Assembly (NCBI GenBank): GCA_052118065.1
Contig: JBQKHY010000008.1
Span: forward strand, 1-64,000
Direction of reading: 5' to 3'
Length of the DNA stretch: 64,000 nucleotides
DNA from: Ruminococcoides sp052118065
Lineage (GTDB): Bacteria > Bacillota > Clostridia > Oscillospirales > Acutalibacteraceae
Shown here: in pieces, positions 51,498-59,116 of the stretch
Position numbering within the stretch: the stretch's first letter is position 1
Layout of the letters: each line of letters begins with the position of its first letter
Position numbers and translations under genes: made by a program
The notes under the pieces: model-generated
What the model was told of the DNA's origin: nothing
Databases searched by the model: none
The model's input: the letters and a program-made list of their open reading frames with translations, nothing else

Positions 51498-52589
51498 TTA
51501 GGCTATTGCTAATCCTTTATTTAATATATTGATACTTGCATTTGTATCTCTATTATGTTTAGCATGGCACTTTGGACATTCCCATTTGCGTATGGCTAAA
51601 TTCTTTACTAATGGATTTTTGTACCCACAACAACTACAAGTTTGACTGCTTGGATACATTGTTGGTACTCTAACTACTTTGCTACCGTACCATTCTGCTT
51701 TATATTCAAGCATATTAAAGAATTTTGACCATGATACACTTGCTATTGATTTTGCTAGTTTATGATTACTTATCATTCCTTTAATATATAAATCTTCAAT
51801 ACATATGGTTTGGTTTTCACGCACTAGTATTGTTGATTGTTTTTGCAAGAAATCATTTCTTTGATTTGTAATCTTCTCATGGACTAAAGCTACTTTAATT
51901 CTTTGCTTGTTTCGGTTATTTGAACCTTTCATCTTTCTTGATAGTCTGCGTTGTTCTCTTACTAGCTTACGCATTGACTTTTCAAGGTGCTTAGGGTTAT
52001 GTACCACTTTACCGTTACTATCTGAATAGAATTCTTTGATACCTACATCAATTCCTATATTTCCAATATTGGTAGTTATTTGTTTAGGCTCAAATTCTAC
52101 ATTCAGTACCACAAAATATTTACCGGTAGGTGTTCTTTCTACAGTAACATTATTGATATGTTCCACTTCCATAGATTGTTTTATCTTTACATATCCTAGC
52201 TTTGGTAATTTAAGATATTTACCTTCAATTCTAATGTTATTACCTTGATTGATGGTTCTATATGATTGATGATTATTATGCTTACTTTTAAATTGTGGAT
52301 GTTTGGCAAGTTTCTTAAAAAAGTTTATGAAACTACGGTCTAAATCTCTTAATGATTGTTGAAGTGCAATAGAATCAACTATTTTAAGAAAAGCAAAGTC
52401 ATCTTGCTTTTTTAATTCTGTAAGCATAGCTGAGGTTTGTTTGTATCCAATCTTTTCACCATTATTGTAGGCATCATTACGCATAGCAAGTCCTTTGTTA
52501 TAGATTAATCTACAACAACCCAAAGTCTGATTTATTAAGTCTTTCTGTACTTTATCAGGATATGCTCTAAACTTAATTCCTTTTTGCAT
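51498..52589 (-). CDS. tnpB: IS605 TnpB RNA-guided nuclease
   Basis: The 363-residue protein starts at the internal ATG (MQKGIKFRAYPDKVQK) behind AGAGGAAA; a 15-codon extension to 52634 overlaps tnpA. RuvC-type motifs are visible: NIGIDVGIKEF (Asp), CIEDLYIKGM (Glu) and the final DTNASINILNKG (Asp). The zinc ribbon is CSCCGYKNPL with CPKCHAKHNR. TnpB is the RNA-guided DNA endonuclease ancestor of Cas12 and helps maintain the element. All catalytic residues are present, so it may be active. Its stop lies about 135 bases from the right end. Confidence 0.93.
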   Translation of the reverse strand: MQKGIKFRAYPDKVQKDLINQTLGCCRLIYNKGLAMRNDAYNNGEKIGYKQTSAMLTELKKQDDFAFLKIVDSIALQQSLRDLDRSFINFFKKLAKHPQFKSKHNNHQSYRTINQGNNIRIEGKYLKLPKLGYVKIKQSMEVEHINNVTVERTPTGKYFVVLNVEFEPKQITTNIGNIGIDVGIKEFYSDSNGKVVHNPKHLEKSMRKLVREQRRLSRKMKGSNNRNKQRIKVALVHEKITNQRNDFLQKQSTILVRENQTICIEDLYIKGMISNHKLAKSIASVSWSKFFNMLEYKAEWYGSKVVRVPTMYPSSQTCSCCGYKNPLVKNLAIRKWECPKCHAKHNRDTNASINILNKGLAIA

Positions 52590-52600
52590 ATATATTTCCT

Positions 52601-53002
52601 CTAAGGTCTTGTCTTTTGCGTATTTACATACCATTTTATAGTATCTGAGCTTATGCTACCGGCAGTACTTACAAAATAGCTACGAGTCCAAAGACTTGGC
52701 ATAGCTTTAAGTTGAGAAAATTCATGTCTCAAAGTAGCAGAGGTAGCACCTTTTATTCGTTGCATAATATTAGGAATGCTCATTGTAGGAAGTACACTAA
52801 CAAATATATGTACATGGTCTATATGACACTCTAAAGCAAGAATTTCAATATCATATTTATTACATTCAGCTATTGTCAATTCTTTAAAACGCTGTTCTAA
52901 GCCATCAATGTTAAATATTTTTCTTCTGTAACGAGGACAAAATACAAAATGATAGTTGATTAATGAAACGGTTGTTTTTGTGTGTTTATACTTATTATTC
53001 AT
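52601..53002 (-). CDS. tnpA: IS605 TnpA Y1 transposase
   Basis: The 133-residue single-domain HUH transposase has HIDHVHIFVSV (the HUH metal-binding pair) near residue 60 and the catalytic Tyr in TIKWYVNTQ near residue 125. It is the right size for complete TnpA. It cuts and joins single-stranded ends of the element. It precedes tnpB in the same orientation, and all active-site residues are visible, so the element may be mobile. Confidence 0.95.
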   Translation of the reverse strand: MNNKYKHTKTTVSLINYHFVFCPRYRRKIFNIDGLEQRFKELTIAECNKYDIEILALECHIDHVHIFVSVLPTMSIPNIMQRIKGATSATLRHEFSQLKAMPSLWTRSYFVSTAGSISSDTIKWYVNTQKTRP

Positions 53003-53054
53003 GATTTAAGTATATCATATTATGTAGATGTTTGCAATATTATTGTACACAATA

Positions 53055-53115
53055 ATAAAATAAAGGGCTTTCATCCCATGACTAAAGTCATGGGTTTTCT
53101 CGCCCTAAATTATAA
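53055..53115 (-). repeat. IS605 left end
   Basis: On the minus strand it reads TAATTTAGGGCGAGAAAACC followed by a nine-base stem CCATGACT/AGTCATGG. A nearly identical solitary copy lies at 31811-31870 in the opposite orientation. Confidence 0.8.
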
Positions 53116-53116
53116 A

Positions 53117-53230
53117 ATGAAAATAAAAATATTAAGTATTAAAATAACATACAATGAAAATAACAAGTTTATAGAAATTTGGGATTTTATTGAACCAAAA
53201 GGTTGTTCACCAAACTACATTAATAGATAA
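53117..53230 (+). pseudogene. Truncated paralogue of the 326-residue cassette protein
   Basis: The 37-codon frame reads MKIKILSIKITYNENNKFIE, then IWDFIEPKGCSPNYINR and a stop. It aligns with the start of the protein at 50171 (VKIVRYENGDYIELWKVIKPKGNTPKYIGR), after which homology is lost. Its leader (copy 3) lies at 51224, on the other side of the IS605 element. The IS therefore cut the gene from its promoter and the body decayed. Confidence 0.75.
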
Positions 53231-53378
53231 GAAGACTGATTGACAAAATGTGATTAATCATATAGAATTATATTAGGTGGTATATTACATTTTTAAATAC
53301 ATATACTAAATATGTAATATGTTATTTAAGGTGTGATATAATATTAGTAGATATAGTGACGAAAAGGAGGAAACAACT

Positions 53379-53540
53379 ATGGCAGTACTTGCTGTACCAG
53401 TAAAAAAGTCTTTTGAGGTTTCATCTGATAAAGCTGAACTTTTTAAAAAGGACACTAAGGATTTTAATGGAAGACAAATTGCATTAGATAGATTAAAGAA
53501 ACATAGTAAAGGTGATGTTCTTTGGGATTTGAAAAAGTAG
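53379..53540 (+). CDS. Small antitoxin-like protein before the GNAT gene
   Basis: The 53-residue protein follows AAAGGAGGAAAC. The sequence AVLAVPVKKSFEVSSDKAEL, then RQIALDRLKKHSKGD, has the short-strand plus helix form of small antitoxins that precede acetyltransferase genes. It overlaps the downstream GNAT gene by 19 bases. A TATAAT at 53333 and an inverted repeat ATTACAT/ATGTAAT (about 53286-53321) stand upstream, consistent with autoregulation. Confidence 0.6.
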   Translation: MAVLAVPVKKSFEVSSDKAELFKKDTKDFNGRQIALDRLKKHSKGDVLWDLKK

Positions 53541-54046
53541 AAAATAGCGAATATTGTTTTAAAGAAATCTCCTCAGTTAATATTGAATTAATTGAGGATT
53601 TTTCTTGTGGTTCAATTGAGTTAGACAAAAAATTATTACAAATGAAAAAACATAATGAAGGAATTACAATAGTTCTTATAGATAATATTAACAATTGTAT
53701 TATTGGTTATTGTACATATACCACTTCTGGTTTAAAAATTGGTGATCGAAATTATAACATTACTTACCCTGCATCTGAAATTAAATTTTTCGCTATTGAT
53801 GAAAAATATCAACATAAAGAATATGATGAATATTTCAAAATTAGTGATTTAATGTTATGTGAAATAATTAAAAGATTATTTGAAATTTCAGAAGATATTA
53901 TTTATTTCGAATATGTTCTTCTATATTCAGTTCCTAATGCAGTAAGTTTTTACGAGAGAAATGGATTTAGAAAATTTTCTGAATATATGGTAAGTGACTC
54001 GTATATGTATATTGATGGATGTATTCCAATGTTCCTTACATTATAA
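53522..54046 (+). CDS. GNAT-family acetyltransferase-like protein (toxin candidate)
   Basis: The 174-residue protein starts with TTG behind AAAGGTGATG. GNAT signatures: NCIIGYCTYT (strand 4), KFFAIDEKYQ (before motif A), and SVPNAVSFYERNGFRKF (motif B, typical C-terminal). The acetyl-CoA pyrophosphate loop, normally Q/RxxGxG/A, reads YQHKEYDEYF and lacks glycines, so catalytic activity is uncertain. With the small gene before it, the layout resembles TacT/AtaT toxins that acetylate charged tRNA. It could alternatively be a decayed acetyltransferase. Confidence 0.7.
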   Translation: MGFEKVENSEYCFKEISSVNIELIEDFSCGSIELDKKLLQMKKHNEGITIVLIDNINNCIIGYCTYTTSGLKIGDRNYNITYPASEIKFFAIDEKYQHKEYDEYFKISDLMLCEIIKRLFEISEDIIYFEYVLLYSVPNAVSFYERNGFRKFSEYMVSDSYMYIDGCIPMFLTL

Positions 54047-54050
54047 AAAT

Positions 54051-54224
54051 AGTAATTTATTGAATATAAGAAGGCTTACAGTTGTAAGTCTTCTTTTTTA
54101 TTTGTAAATATAAACACTCACTATATTATCAGAGTTTATTTTATGTTTTCATGGAGTTTGATAAAATAAATTACTTAATATGTTATATGAAAGGAATAAC
54201 AAATTGTCAAAATAAAACTCTAAA
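54051..54224 (+). repeat. 174-bp direct repeat, copy B
   Basis: The copy is collinear with 51157-51330 (two differences). It includes the AAGAAGGCTTAC terminator (54068-54101), the TCACTATAT box (54118) and the leader. The identity implies recent duplication or gene conversion. Confidence 0.85.
54068..54101 (+). terminator. AAGAAGGCTTAC-type terminator, copy 3
   Basis: Same stem as at 51174, with six T behind it, downstream of the GNAT gene. Confidence 0.85.
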
Positions 54225-54245
54225 TAATATATAAGGAGTAATAAT
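54118..54245 (+). promoter_or_regulatory. Element promoter and structured leader, copy 4
   Basis: TCACTATAT, TTTATTTTAT/ATAAAATAAA hairpin with GGAGTTT in the loop, ATGAAAGGA and AAACTCT. A 15-codon frame (54187-54234, MKGITNCQNKTLNNI) stops at a TAA whose following AAGGAG serves the gene at 54246. Confidence 0.62.
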
Positions 54246-54833
54246 ATGGGATGGACCGGTTATTACGCAGAAAATTATAAAAACGGTAAAATTGATAGAA
54301 AAACAGAATGTGATAATAATATCAACAATTCAGATTATTTAAAAGTTTTAAAATCATCTATGGTCGGCACAACATACTATGCCGCTGTGGAAACTATTAA
54401 AACTAAAGAAGTATTTGCAGTTATATTCTTAACTTCTGTTAGGGATGGAGAATTTATGTATAAAGATATGGATGAAACTGAAAACCCATATGAATGTAGA
54501 TGTCCTAAGGGAATTCTAAAATTACTTTCACCTACAAATAGTGAATATGCTCTCGAATGGAGGAAACGCTGTTATGAATATCATAAAGGTAATGAAAGTA
54601 TAAATGCATTAAAAAACCTACCTATCGGTAGTGTTATTTCAATGCCAAATAAGGGTTTTAAAGAGTCCATACAAGGAGATGTAGTTTTCTTACAAAAGCA
54701 ACCACCTAATTATTTTCGCAAAAGAACATGGTGGAAGATTGTAAGAAAAAAATATGACGAGTATATTGGTACAGGCTACTATATGCCATCTAAATACATT
54801 AAAAATTATGAAATAATTAAAAGGGGAATTTAA
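54246..54833 (+). CDS. DUF6927-like cassette protein
   Basis: The 195-residue protein begins MGWTGYYAENYKNGKIDRKT and contains LKSSMVGTTYYAAVETIKT, a pattern I associate with DUF6927 proteins of Firmicutes mobile elements. A Cys-rich motif (NPYECRCPKGIL) and the C-terminal strand GTGYYMPSKYI follow. It has no signal peptide. The function is unknown. It lies one base before the broken ardA gene, with which it is cotranscribed, and shares the leader cassette at 54118. Confidence 0.65.
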   Translation: MGWTGYYAENYKNGKIDRKTECDNNINNSDYLKVLKSSMVGTTYYAAVETIKTKEVFAVIFLTSVRDGEFMYKDMDETENPYECRCPKGILKLLSPTNSEYALEWRKRCYEYHKGNESINALKNLPIGSVISMPNKGFKESIQGDVVFLQKQPPNYFRKRTWWKIVRKKYDEYIGTGYYMPSKYIKNYEIIKRGI

Positions 54834-54834
54834 A

Positions 54835-55380
54835 ATGGATACAAAAGCAAGAATATTTGTAACTAACTTAGGAAAATATAATGAAGGAGAATTAATTGGT
54901 GAGTGGTTGAAATTACCATTCACTGATGATGAACTGAAAAATCTACTTAATCGAATTGGTATTTCTGATAAGCCGGATGAACATGGCAGATGCTATGAGT
55001 AAGTTTTCATCACTGATTATGAATCGGATATTCAATCCTTCAAAATTAGCGAGTATGCTAATATAAATCATCTGAACGAATTAATAGAAAATATTGAAGA
55101 TTTAAGTGATGATGATTTTCTTGCTTTTCAAGCATTAATCCTTGATGGTAATGAAATTGAAGAAGCATTAGAAACGGCAGAAGAAGGCAAATATTGTATT
55201 TACAATGATTGCAAAGATATGCTAGATGTGGCATATGCAGTTGTTGAAAAAACAGGTTTGCTCGACAATGTATCTGATGTAGTTAAAAGAAATTTTAACT
55301 ATGCATCTTACATTGATGAATTAGAAAGTGAAAATGTGTATGTGCCTATTTTTGATAGCTATATTGAATTTTATACATAA
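54835..55380 (+). pseudogene. ardA: ArdA-type antirestriction gene broken by one stop codon
   Basis: The reading frame begins MDTKARIFVTNLGKYNEGEL, then IGEWLKLPFTDDELKNLLNR, a typical ArdA start, and reaches RCYE. An in-frame TAA at 55000-55002 interrupts it before VFITDYESDIQSF, and the frame then runs open for 125 codons to 55380. The remainder also looks ArdA-like (LNELIENIEDLSDDDF). ArdA mimics DNA and inhibits type I restriction. RBS AAGGGGAA is intact. The single nonsense change suggests recent loss, a sequencing error or a readthrough codon. Confidence 0.8.
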
Positions 55381-55400
55381 TAACTAAGTAATTTATTTTG

Positions 55401-55433
55401 AGAAAGTCTACTTTATGTAGGCTTTCTTTTTTA
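55401..55433 (+). terminator. AGAAAGTCTAC-type terminator, copy 2
   Basis: AGAAAGTCTAC pairs with GTAGGCTTTCT and is followed by TTTTTTATTTT. It lies after the ardA frame. Confidence 0.85.
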
Positions 55434-55444
55434 TTTTGCTTTAG

Positions 55445-55599
55445 TGAACTACTCCGACTTATAGAAGTCGGAGATTCTTGTTTCAACCACTACTGCTTTA
55501 CTACATATCTAAAAGAAGATATATAGGAAAGTCTTACACAATGTCCACAAGCGTATAGGTTTAGATAGTCCCTATTCTACCATATGTTAGATAAGAGTA
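55445..55599 (-). mobile_element. IS605 right-end remnant
   Basis: The hairpin CTCCGACTT/AAGTCGGAG (55453-55476) and the segment with TGTCCACAAGCGT, also found at the right end of the intact IS605 element (51433 onward, CTCCACAAGCGTT), identify this as an IS605 right end next to the broken tnpB. Confidence 0.6.
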
Positions 55600-56058
55600 T
55601 TAAGCTATACCTAATATTCTTATTACTTCATTTTTTATGTTTATAGCAGAGTTTGTATCTCTGTTATGTACTGAACCACAAGAATGGCATACCCACTTTC
55701 TAATACTATCGTCTTTTAGAAGTGGATTCGTATAACCATAACAACTACAAATTTGTGATGAAGGATAATACTTATCTATCTTAATAAGTTGTTTTCCTCT
55801 TTCTTGTAGCTTTTTTAATATTTCATTCTCAATTTCAAGGTCTTTCATTTTTTCTGAAGAGCCTTGTATTCCTTTAAAGAAATAGTTTCTTCCTCTGTAA
55901 GTAATTACTGGAGCAAGATTTTTAATCCACGTAGAGACTGTGCCCTTTGGAATGCCATATTCGTTACTTAGTTCAGTTACACCTTTGCCAGCTTTACAAT
56001 GCAGATCAACAATCTGCTTTTTAAACTCTGGGGTGTATTATTTTTGATTTTTAGCCAT
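55600..56058 (-). pseudogene. Chimeric remnant: IS3-type OrfA front, TnpB zinc-ribbon tail
   Basis: Read leftward from the ATG at 56058: MAKNQK, an in-frame TAA, then FKKQIVDLHCKAGKGVTELS, YGIPKGTVSTWIKNLAPV (IS3/IS150-like OrfA HTH) and a leucine-rich helix. The frame continues directly into TnpB C-terminal sequence (SSQICSCYGYTNPLLKDDS, CHSCGSVHNRDTNSAINI). Two different insertion-sequence families are thus joined. The internal stop and missing TnpB catalytic part make it non-functional. Confidence 0.7.
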
Positions 56059-56205
56059 TATGTTGAACTCCTTTTTCTATAAGTATAGCTTGTTCAACAT
56101 TTCGTGTCTATGGTTATATTCTAGCACCATTCTACCACAAGAACTTCACTATGGATATTCTTTTTTTCGCTATTGTAATTTCATTTTACAATGTGTGATT
56201 AAAAA

Positions 56206-56335
56206 TCATTATATGAATAGGATTTATTTTTTGTTTTTATGGAGTTAAAAAAATGAATTACTTTAAAGTATTGAAAGGAAACTATTAAATATCAAGTATA
56301 AACTTCAAATAATTATTAAAAAAGGATGAATAACT
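56206..56335 (+). promoter_or_regulatory. Element promoter and structured leader, copy 5
   Basis: TCATTATAT (56206-56214), arm GATTTATTTTTT with AAAAAAATGAATT, loop with ATGGAGTT, then TTGAAAGGAAAC and AAACTTC. The putative upstream frame is only five codons (MKGNY). The AAACTC partner is altered, so the pseudoknot is weaker in this copy. Confidence 0.55.
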
Positions 56336-56449
56336 ATGACAAATCTAAAGGATTACAAAAAAGCAAAGGCTACTATCATTATTGATAACATAATTACTAA
56401 TCAGAATTTCTTACTGATTGTGTTAATAGGTTTAAGTAACCTATTATGA
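56336..56449 (+). CDS. Short 37-residue peptide
   Basis: The frame reads MTNLKDYKKAKATIIIDNII, then TNQNFLLIVLIGLSNLL. RBS AAAGGATG is good. It has a hydrophobic C-terminus and looks like either a small membrane peptide or the front of a truncated gene. The next gene begins 58 bases later with its own site. The support is RBS and leader position only. Confidence 0.4.
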   Translation: MTNLKDYKKAKATIIIDNIITNQNFLLIVLIGLSNLL

Positions 56450-56507
56450 ATATAAACAATCTAATCAAAAATTCGGCTAAAATAGTTAAATAAGGAGTAA
56501 ATAAAAA

Positions 56508-58115
56508 ATGAAATTAACATTAGAAGAAGCAAAGAAAATAATGAGTGAAAATAATGGTAACCTTAATTTGTGTTACACACAAATTAAAGAACTACCAGAT
56601 AACTTAACAGTTGTGGATTATCTTGATTTGAGTTGTACATCAATCAAAAAACTACCTGATGGATTATCTGTTGGTGGTGACCTTGATTTGAGTTGTACAC
56701 CAATCGAAAAACTACCAGATAACTTAACAGTTGGTGGTAATCTTAATTTGTATGGTACTCAAATCAAAGAACTACCTGATAACTTAACAGTTGTGGGTTA
56801 TCTTGATTTGAGTGGTACATCAATCGAAAAACTACCTGACGGCTTAACTGTTGGTGGTGGTCTTGATTTGTATGGTACACAAATCAAAGAACTACCTGAT
56901 AACTTAACAGTTGTGGATTATCTTGATTTGAGTTGTACATCAATCAAAAAACTACCTGATGGATTATCTGTTGGTGGTAATTTTATTTTGCGTGGTACAC
57001 CAATCAAAAAACTACCTGATGGCTTAACTGTTGGTGGTGGTCTTGATTTGTATGGTACACAAATCAAAGAACTACCTGATAACTTAACAGTTGTGGATTA
57101 TCTTTATTTGAGTTGTACATCAATCAAAAAACTACCTGATGGATTATCTGTTGGTGGTGACCTTGATTTGAGTTGTACATCAATCAAAAAACTACCTGAT
57201 GGATTATCTGTTGGTGGTAATTTTAATTTGCGTGGTACACCAATCGAAAAACTACCAGATAACTTAACAGTTGGTGGTAATCTTAATTTGTATGGTACTC
57301 AAATCAAAGAACTACCTGATAACTTAACAGTTGTGGATTATCTTGATTTGAGTTGTACATCAATCAAAAAACTACCTGATGGATTATCTGTTGGTGGTGA
57401 CCTTGATTTGAGTTGTACATCAATCAAAAAACTACCTGATGGATTATCTGTTGGTGGTAATTTTAATTTGCGTGGTACACCAATCGAAAAACTACCAGAT
57501 AACTTAACAGTTGGTGGTAATCTTAATTTGTATGGTACTCAAATCAAAGAACTACCTGATAACTTAACAGTTGGTGATAATCTTATTTTGTATGACACAG
57601 AAATCGAAAAACTACCTGATAACTTAACAGTTGGTGGAGGAATCATTGGTTATGAAGGTGATACTAGTAATGTCCACTATCTCAAAGATGGCGATTGTGT
57701 ACCTAATCAGTATATTTATGCTGATAATATTTTAACTTTTGTAGAAAGCAAAAAAGAAATTAAAGGTTACACCTATTACAAAGGTAAAATAGCAGGGCGA
57801 AATGTAATATCTGATGGTACACATTTTGCTCATTGTACTTCCTTTAAAGAAGGTGTTAAAGAGCTTGATTTCAAAAAAGCTAAAGACAGAGGTGCTGAAC
57901 AATACAGTAATTTAACACTTGACACTGTTGTTAGTACAAAAGAACTAATAACTATGTATAGGGTTATTACAGGTGCTTGTCAACAAGGCACTGAGTATTT
58001 TGTTAATAGCTTAGGTAAGAAATTAAAAGATAGTTACACAGTTAGAGAAGCTATCGAACTTACAAATGGTCAATATGGAGCTAGAGCTTTTGAAGAATTT
58101 TTTAAAAAGGAATGA
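56508..58115 (+). CDS. Leucine-rich repeat protein built from near-identical 60-bp repeats
   Basis: The 535-residue protein consists of about 18 copies of a 20-residue repeat, LPDNLTVGGNLNLYGTQIKE and variants (LPDGLSVGGDLDLSCTSIKK), from about residue 25 to 375. The repeats form an LRR/beta-solenoid-like stack. The C-terminal 150 residues are a separate domain with VHYLKDGDCVPNQYIYADNI and KIAGRNVISDGTHFAHC, of unknown family. No signal peptide is present, so it is cytosolic. The DNA repeats are so alike, including a duplicated 240-bp block, that the array is probably changing by recombination. RBS AAGGAG precedes the ATG. Confidence 0.85.
   Translation: MKLTLEEAKKIMSENNGNLNLCYTQIKELPDNLTVVDYLDLSCTSIKKLPDGLSVGGDLDLSCTPIEKLPDNLTVGGNLNLYGTQIKELPDNLTVVGYLDLSGTSIEKLPDGLTVGGGLDLYGTQIKELPDNLTVVDYLDLSCTSIKKLPDGLSVGGNFILRGTPIKKLPDGLTVGGGLDLYGTQIKELPDNLTVVDYLYLSCTSIKKLPDGLSVGGDLDLSCTSIKKLPDGLSVGGNFNLRGTPIEKLPDNLTVGGNLNLYGTQIKELPDNLTVVDYLDLSCTSIKKLPDGLSVGGDLDLSCTSIKKLPDGLSVGGNFNLRGTPIEKLPDNLTVGGNLNLYGTQIKELPDNLTVGDNLILYDTEIEKLPDNLTVGGGIIGYEGDTSNVHYLKDGDCVPNQYIYADNILTFVESKKEIKGYTYYKGKIAGRNVISDGTHFAHCTSFKEGVKELDFKKAKDRGAEQYSNLTLDTVVSTKELITMYRVITGACQQGTEYFVNSLGKKLKDSYTVREAIELTNGQYGARAFEEFFKKE
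56581..57640 (+). repeat. Tandem 60-bp repeat array within the LRR gene
   Basis: About 18 in-frame units of exactly 60 bp. The block 57121-57300 is repeated identically as 57361-57540, showing a 240-bp higher-order unit (the fourth 60-mer diverges after 33 bases). Confidence 0.9.
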
Positions 58116-58379
58116 ATGTTGACTATGAGTATTAAATTGACACAAGAAGGAATTAAAACAATACAATCATTTATTAATGAATGTAAATTAAAAAGGAAAA
58201 AAATATTGAAAGAAAATAATATCACAGAAGATTATACAACTATACCTAATTTGTATGATATATTATCTGATATTGAGGTGTTCGTTGATAAAGACGGTGA
58301 TTATTACAACTGTTGGGAAATTACTGATAATGTAAATAGTGAATTATTAAGATTAAAACGAGGAATTGATTTTGTTTAA
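58116..58379 (+). CDS. Unknown 87-residue protein
   Basis: It begins at the ATG directly after the LRR stop codon (AAAAGG 10 bases before), so it is cotranslated. A helix (TQEGIKTIQSFINECKLKRK) and an acidic middle are visible. I do not recognise the family. A partner of the LRR protein is suggested by gene order. Confidence 0.6.
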   Translation: MLTMSIKLTQEGIKTIQSFINECKLKRKKILKENNITEDYTTIPNLYDILSDIEVFVDKDGDYYNCWEITDNVNSELLRLKRGIDFV

Positions 58380-58395
58380 ACATGTAATTCATAAT

Positions 58396-58427
58396 AAAAA
58401 GCCTACTGCTGTAGGCTTTTTTTATTT
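58396..58427 (+). terminator. Terminator
   Basis: AAAAAGCCTAC pairs with GTAGGCTTTTT and is followed by a T run. Confidence 0.85.
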
Positions 58428-58441
58428 TAAATTCAATTAAA

Positions 58442-58590
58442 TCATTATATAATTAGAATTTATTTTATGTTTTCTATCGGAGTTTTTATAGAATAAATTA
58501 CTTTAGTTTGGTTGTGAAAGGAAACCTATAACATATCAAAATAATAAAACATACGATAAATAATAATATATTAAAAAAGGATGAAAAAAT
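58442..58590 (+). promoter_or_regulatory. Element promoter and structured leader, copy 6
   Basis: TCATTATAT, AATTTATTTTAT with ATAGAATAAATT (one wobble), loop with CGGAGTTTTT, then GTGAAAGGAAAC. The downstream AAACTC is replaced by AAAACATA, so this is the most diverged complete copy. The upstream frame is five codons (MKGNL). Confidence 0.55.
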
Positions 58591-59103
58591 ATGGATAAGA
58601 GTTATATTAAATTTATTATTGCATATGATTATGCTGATAAATTAGAAGAACTAGAACTCGCTTGTGATGAAGCATATGAACTAGCTGAAAAAATTGCTGA
58701 TGAATATGATGAATACACAAGAGAATATAATATTGAACAATATTATGAAACATTACAAGAATTCTGTATCGACTGGTTTCAAAATTATAGTAAACAGAAT
58801 ACAGAATTTACAAAAGAGGAATTCTGCAAAATTACAGGCTTTACTACTGAATTTATTACTGATTCAAGATTTAAATGTATCTTAAATGCTTTTAATAATT
58901 CAAATGAAAGCAAAAAGGAATTCTCAGACAGATTTTATAGTAAGTATAAAAGTTTGATTATTCCTTGTTTTGAATTGCTTGTAAAAGCAAAGACAACGAA
59001 TCAACTGGAAAAGTATATATTCTGTAATGATACAGATGTAATGAATGATGTAGATCGTTTTTTTAATAAATTGTTTGATGCATTTTGCATAACATTTCAG
59101 TGA
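58591..59103 (+). CDS. Unknown 170-residue helical acidic protein
   Basis: The protein is mostly helical and strongly acidic (KLEELELACDEAYELAEKIA, YDEYTREYNIEQYYETL). I recognise no motif. RBS AAAAGGATG. It is followed after 13 bases by another unknown gene. The two share leader copy 6. Confidence 0.6.
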   Translation: MDKSYIKFIIAYDYADKLEELELACDEAYELAEKIADEYDEYTREYNIEQYYETLQEFCIDWFQNYSKQNTEFTKEEFCKITGFTTEFITDSRFKCILNAFNNSNESKKEFSDRFYSKYKSLIIPCFELLVKAKTTNQLEKYIFCNDTDVMNDVDRFFNKLFDAFCITFQ

Positions 59104-59116
59104 GAGGTAATAAAGA

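Larger units (their letters stand above)
51361..53112 (-). mobile_element. IS200/IS605-family element with tnpA and tnpB
   Basis: About 1.75 kb, transcribed leftward. The left end (about 53050-53112) has the hairpin CCCATGACT/AGTCATGGG beside GGGCGAG, and the right end (51361-51395) has the hairpin CACGACT/AGTCGTG with the flank TTGAC. Such elements have no terminal inverted repeats or target duplication. The insertion lies between the ribosome-binding site and ATG of a cassette gene. The 3' part of tnpB plus the right end would encode the guide RNA (reRNA). Confidence 0.88.

Noticed and set aside
52036..52248. Plus-strand frame inside tnpB
   Set aside because: Antisense shadow of a well-supported TnpB gene.
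56060..56248. 62-codon frame before the 56.3-kb leader
   Set aside because: It overlaps an IS end and the TCATTATAT promoter box, and has no credible start site.
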